A stretch of DNA of 64,000 nucleotides. Source: Flavobacteriaceae bacterium. Lineage in GTDB: Bacteria > Bacteroidota > Bacteroidia > Flavobacteriales > Flavobacteriaceae. This document shows, one piece after another, positions 61,258 through 64,000 of this stretch. The stretch's first letter is position 1. Every line of letters starts with the position of its first letter. A model generated the notes under the pieces. The model was not told where the DNA came from. It did not search any database and saw nothing but the letters and a program-made list of their open reading frames with translations. The stretch covers positions 1,116,001 through 1,180,000 of the forward strand of contig JAGYKX010000005.1 in NCBI GenBank assembly GCA_018401115.1, given 5' to 3'. Made by a program: the position numbers and the translations under genes.

Positions 61258-64000
61258 AACAATACAACACCGGCACTACGAAGTAGGTAATGGCTGCCAC
61301 CAGCATGCCACCAAATGCCGGAATGGCCATTGGTATCATGATGTCGGCACCTCGTCCCGAAGAACTGAGAATCGGCAATAGGGCAATCAAAGTGGTCGCA
61401 GAGGTCATCACGGCAGGACGAATCCTGCGGGCACCGGCTTCTACCACGGCCATGCGTATGCCTTTGATGTTTTTAGGGCGGTCTTCTTTGAATCGTTGAT
61501 CCAAATAAGTACCCATCAGCACACCATCGTCTGTGGCCAGCCCGAAAAGGGCAATAAATCCTACCCACACAGCCACACTCAAATTGAAAGGCTGTATGTG
61601 GAATACTTCCGACAGAGAAAAACCCAAAACAGAGAGCTCCTGAAACCCGGGCTGTCCATAAAGCCAAAGCATGATAAAGCCACCACTAAAGGCCATGGCC
61701 ACCCCGCTGAAAACCATCATGGCGGTTGCAATGGATTTGAACTGGAAATACAAAATCAAGAAAATGACGGCCAACACTACAGGTACCACAAAGCTTAGGC
61801 GTTTTTCAGCCCGGACTTGGTTTTCGTATGTACCTGAAAATTGAAAACTCACTCCGGCAGGCACTTGCAGGGAACCTGCTGCGATTTCTTGATCGATCAG
61901 GCTTTGGGCGGTTTCCACCACTTCTACTTCTGAAAAACCCTCTTTCTTATCAAAAATGACATAGCTCACCAAAAAGCTGTCTTCACTTTTGATGGCCTGC
62001 GGACCCCTTTCGTAATGCAAGGTCACCACCTCGGACAAAGGAATGGTCTCGCCCATGGGGGTATTCACCGTTATATTTTCCAAAGCTTCCGGACTGTCTC
62101 GCAGTTCTCGTGGATAGCGCACCCGAACAGCATAGCGCTCGCGTCCTTCTAAAGTGGTAGTCAAGGCATTGCCCCCAATGGCTGTGGTAATGACTTGCTG
62201 TACATCTTCTACTGTGAGGCCATAGCGTGCCATGGCTGGCCTGCGCAGTTCCAGGTTGAGGTAAGGTTTTCCAATCACCCGGTCGGCAAAAGTAGCTTCA
62301 GCTTTGACTGAAGGAATGGTCTTGAGGATACCTTCCAATTTTTCTCCAAAAGCTGAGATGGTTTCTAAATCCGGGCCATAGACCTTAATGCCCATGGGGG
62401 CACGCATGCCGGTTTGTAACATGACCAATCGGGTTTCAATGGGTTGTAATTTTGGAGCGGAAGTAACTCCCGGAATTTGGGTTTGCTTGGATATTTCATC
62501 CCATATGTCATCGGTAGAAGCAATTTGCGGACGCCAATTCCTGAAGTAATCACCCTTGTTTTTAGGAACAAGGTGTTTCTCCATGTCCTTGAAAAGGGTG
62601 GTAAATAATTCATCTTGTTGACGGTCAGAAAGCACTTGCCCATCCCTGCTTTCAAAAGCATAGCTGTCTGGGTTGAAGAGCAGTTCGGTATTTGACCATG
62701 GTGCCGGAAGGTCTTTCAAAACGAAGTAACCGTTTGACTGGGTGGCAAAGCGCATCGGTCTTCCCTTGCTGTTGCTGATGTATTCAGGCTTATATTGAAT
62801 TACATTTTCAAACATAGACACGGGGGCAGGGTCAAGGGCCGAGTTCACACGCCCCAGTTTACCGACTACACGTTCGACTTCAGGAATTTGCGCCACTTGC
62901 ATATCCAGCTGTGCCAAAACCTTTGTATTGTATTCCACTCCGGAATGTGGCATGGAGGTGGGCATCAGTAAAAAGCTACCCTCATCGAGTGCCGGCATGA
63001 ATTCACTCTGCAATCCGGGAAAGCTATGCGTTAAGCCAGACCAAAGGTGGGTGGTGCGGATGTTTGTACCCAAAGCATCGAAGCCTTTTGCCACAAATCC
63101 GAAGACGTTGGGAAAGCCCAACCAAATATTGACGCCCAACAGAATGAGCAAAAAGGGAAGGGTTAAAAAGGTTTTTTTATACCTGAGACACAGGTGAAGT
63201 AAGGATTGATAGTAGTGGGTAAGTACTTTAAAAAAGCCCAAAATCAACACCAAACAGATAATTACAAACAATAAATTCCCTGCGAAACCTGCCGAGGGTC
63301 CAAGTGGCAGCCAGTAGGTGGTGAGCAAATAAGTAATCCCCAATAGCACCACAACCAAGCTGCCATGCTTTTTGAGCATGCCATAGACTTTCATTCGGGT
63401 TGTGGGCTCCTCTGTTGGCGGGGTGCTTTGGATGACAAAAGATTCAAGCTCATTATGGGCTTGAGTATGTGGTTTTTTCCGTGAGAGCTTCCAACCAAAA
63501 AACCAATGTGCCAGGGTGGGTAAGATCAACAAAGTAACCATCAAAGCAGCCACGAGGGCAAAGGTTTTGGTAAAGGCCAAAGGAGTAAAAAGCTTGCCTT
63601 CAGCCGCCTGCAAGGTAAATACAGGGATAAAACTGACAATGGTGGTGGCCACGGCCGTGATGATGGCTGAAGAAACCTCAGCACTTCCTTCATACACCGC
63701 CTGCTTGACTTTTTGGTAGTAATCGACTGTCTGATTTTCAAGCTCATCTAATTTCTTGAGGATATTCTCGGTGAGGATAACCCCCAAATCGACCATGGTG
63801 CCGATGGCTATGGCAATGCCCGAAAGGGCCACAATGTTGGCATCTACCTCAAAGTAGCGCATGGCAATGAAAACCATCAAAATGCCAATGGGAAGCAGTG
63901 CCGCAATCAAGAAAGAGGCACGTAAATGATACACCATCACCAAAATCACGATGATGGTAATCAAGACTTGCAAAGAAAGGGCTTGCTCTAGCGTGCCGAG
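61235..64000 (-). CDS. cusA: CusA/CzcA-type heavy-metal RND permease, 3' part
   Basis: About 921 C-terminal residues are in the window; the gene continues past 64000. It has ALSGIAIAIGTMVDLGVILTENIL (proton-relay helix), EFMPALDEGSFLLMPTSMPHSG, KLGRVNSALDPAPVSMFENVIQYKPE, LVMLQTGMRAPMGIKVYGPDL and a last block with LFGLATDDGVLMGTYLDQRF. The Met in the MLxTG stretch corresponds to a copper-relay Met of CusA, and the CusB/DUF3347 partners support Cu+/Ag+. The final residues (WRLEVRG) and stop codon are encoded by heptamer repeat. Confidence 0.93.
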   Translation of the reverse strand, partial: LGTLEQALSLQVLITIIVILVMVYHLRASFLIAALLPIGILMVFIAMRYFEVDANIVALSGIAIAIGTMVDLGVILTENILKKLDELENQTVDYYQKVKQAVYEGSAEVSSAIITAVATTIVSFIPVFTLQAAEGKLFTPLAFTKTFALVAALMVTLLILPTLAHWFFGWKLSRKKPHTQAHNELESFVIQSTPPTEEPTTRMKVYGMLKKHGSLVVVLLGITYLLTTYWLPLGPSAGFAGNLLFVIICLVLILGFFKVLTHYYQSLLHLCLRYKKTFLTLPFLLILLGVNIWLGFPNVFGFVAKGFDALGTNIRTTHLWSGLTHSFPGLQSEFMPALDEGSFLLMPTSMPHSGVEYNTKVLAQLDMQVAQIPEVERVVGKLGRVNSALDPAPVSMFENVIQYKPEYISNSKGRPMRFATQSNGYFVLKDLPAPWSNTELLFNPDSYAFESRDGQVLSDRQQDELFTTLFKDMEKHLVPKNKGDYFRNWRPQIASTDDIWDEISKQTQIPGVTSAPKLQPIETRLVMLQTGMRAPMGIKVYGPDLETISAFGEKLEGILKTIPSVKAEATFADRVIGKPYLNLELRRPAMARYGLTVEDVQQVITTAIGGNALTTTLEGRERYAVRVRYPRELRDSPEALENITVNTPMGETIPLSEVVTLHYERGPQAIKSEDSFLVSYVIFDKKEGFSEVEVVETAQSLIDQEIAAGSLQVPAGVSFQFSGTYENQVRAEKRLSFVVPVVLAVIFLILYFQFKSIATAMMVFSGVAMAFSGGFIMLWLYGQPGFQELSVLGFSLSEVFHIQPFNLSVAVWVGFIALFGLATDDGVLMGTYLDQRFKEDRPKNIKGIRMAVVEAGARRIRPAVMTSATTLIALLPILSSSGRGADIMIPMAIPAFGGMLVAAITYFVVPVLYCWRLEVRG

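Overview
The window looks like a chromosomal segment of a member of the Bacteroidota, probably in the Cytophagales. Three observations point there. Many genes are preceded by the phylum's -7 promoter element (TAnnTTTG). Several families typical of the phylum occur: the DAHP synthase-chorismate mutase fusion, DUF2851, DUF1684, DUF2490, a 6-bladed beta-propeller protein and a LysS with a C-terminal extension. Upstream regions also lack strong Shine-Dalgarno sequences. No rRNA, tRNA, CRISPR array, prophage or intact insertion sequence was seen.

From 1 to about 53 kb the window is dense housekeeping sequence. It starts with the 5' end of rpsF and continues with an esterase, cdd, a saccharopine dehydrogenase-like enzyme and a Vms1-like release factor (VLRF1) homologue. 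Next come ppgK, the marC-rnhA-trmN6 run, aroQ divergent from xerD, mscS-corA and pyrD. The ftsK-lolA-pyrF run follows, then DUF2851, a sugar O-acyltransferase, trhO and a nucleoside phosphorylase. After these come an M28 peptidase, an HAD phosphatase divergent from a GT2 mannosyltransferase, a LolC/E-type permease with an apparent frameshift, and namZ-fmt-folA. Two small AT-rich genes and valS close this part.

From about 43.8 down to 31.4 kb lies an almost gap-free minus-strand run. It holds two DAHP synthase-chorismate mutase fusions flanking a short prephenate dehydratase without an ACT domain. They are followed by aroB, aroA, an ABC exporter, DUF1684, OsmC, a small protein, a hybrid histidine kinase, bioD and bioA. 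Between the prephenate dehydratase and the second fusion is the most striking regulatory feature of the window. It is a 19-residue leader peptide (MNRFTTEYFYFFYFFEKAK) with eight consecutive Tyr/Phe codons. Its stop codon overlaps an antiterminator arm that competes with a strong intrinsic terminator about 10 nt before the next start codon. This is the architecture of a classical Phe/Tyr transcription attenuator.

From 43.8 to 54 kb are proline dehydrogenase, lysS, a Crp/Fnr regulator, an RND pump with its adaptor, and an acyl-CoA dehydrogenase-phosphotransferase pair. From 54 kb to the end the sequence becomes repeat-rich. Three exact period-7 tracts (22, 16 and 35 heptamers of the AACYTCY type) are present. 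So are a second heptamer family (CAATG-type), a 156-bp element with inverted ends present twice, and a 112-bp duplication. These lie around a beta-propeller protein and a copper/silver efflux operon (cusA-tolC-cusB-DUF3347). The repeats have entered coding sequence: the CusA C-terminus, the signal peptide of the TolC-like protein, and a broken four-helix-bundle gene all contain heptamer units.
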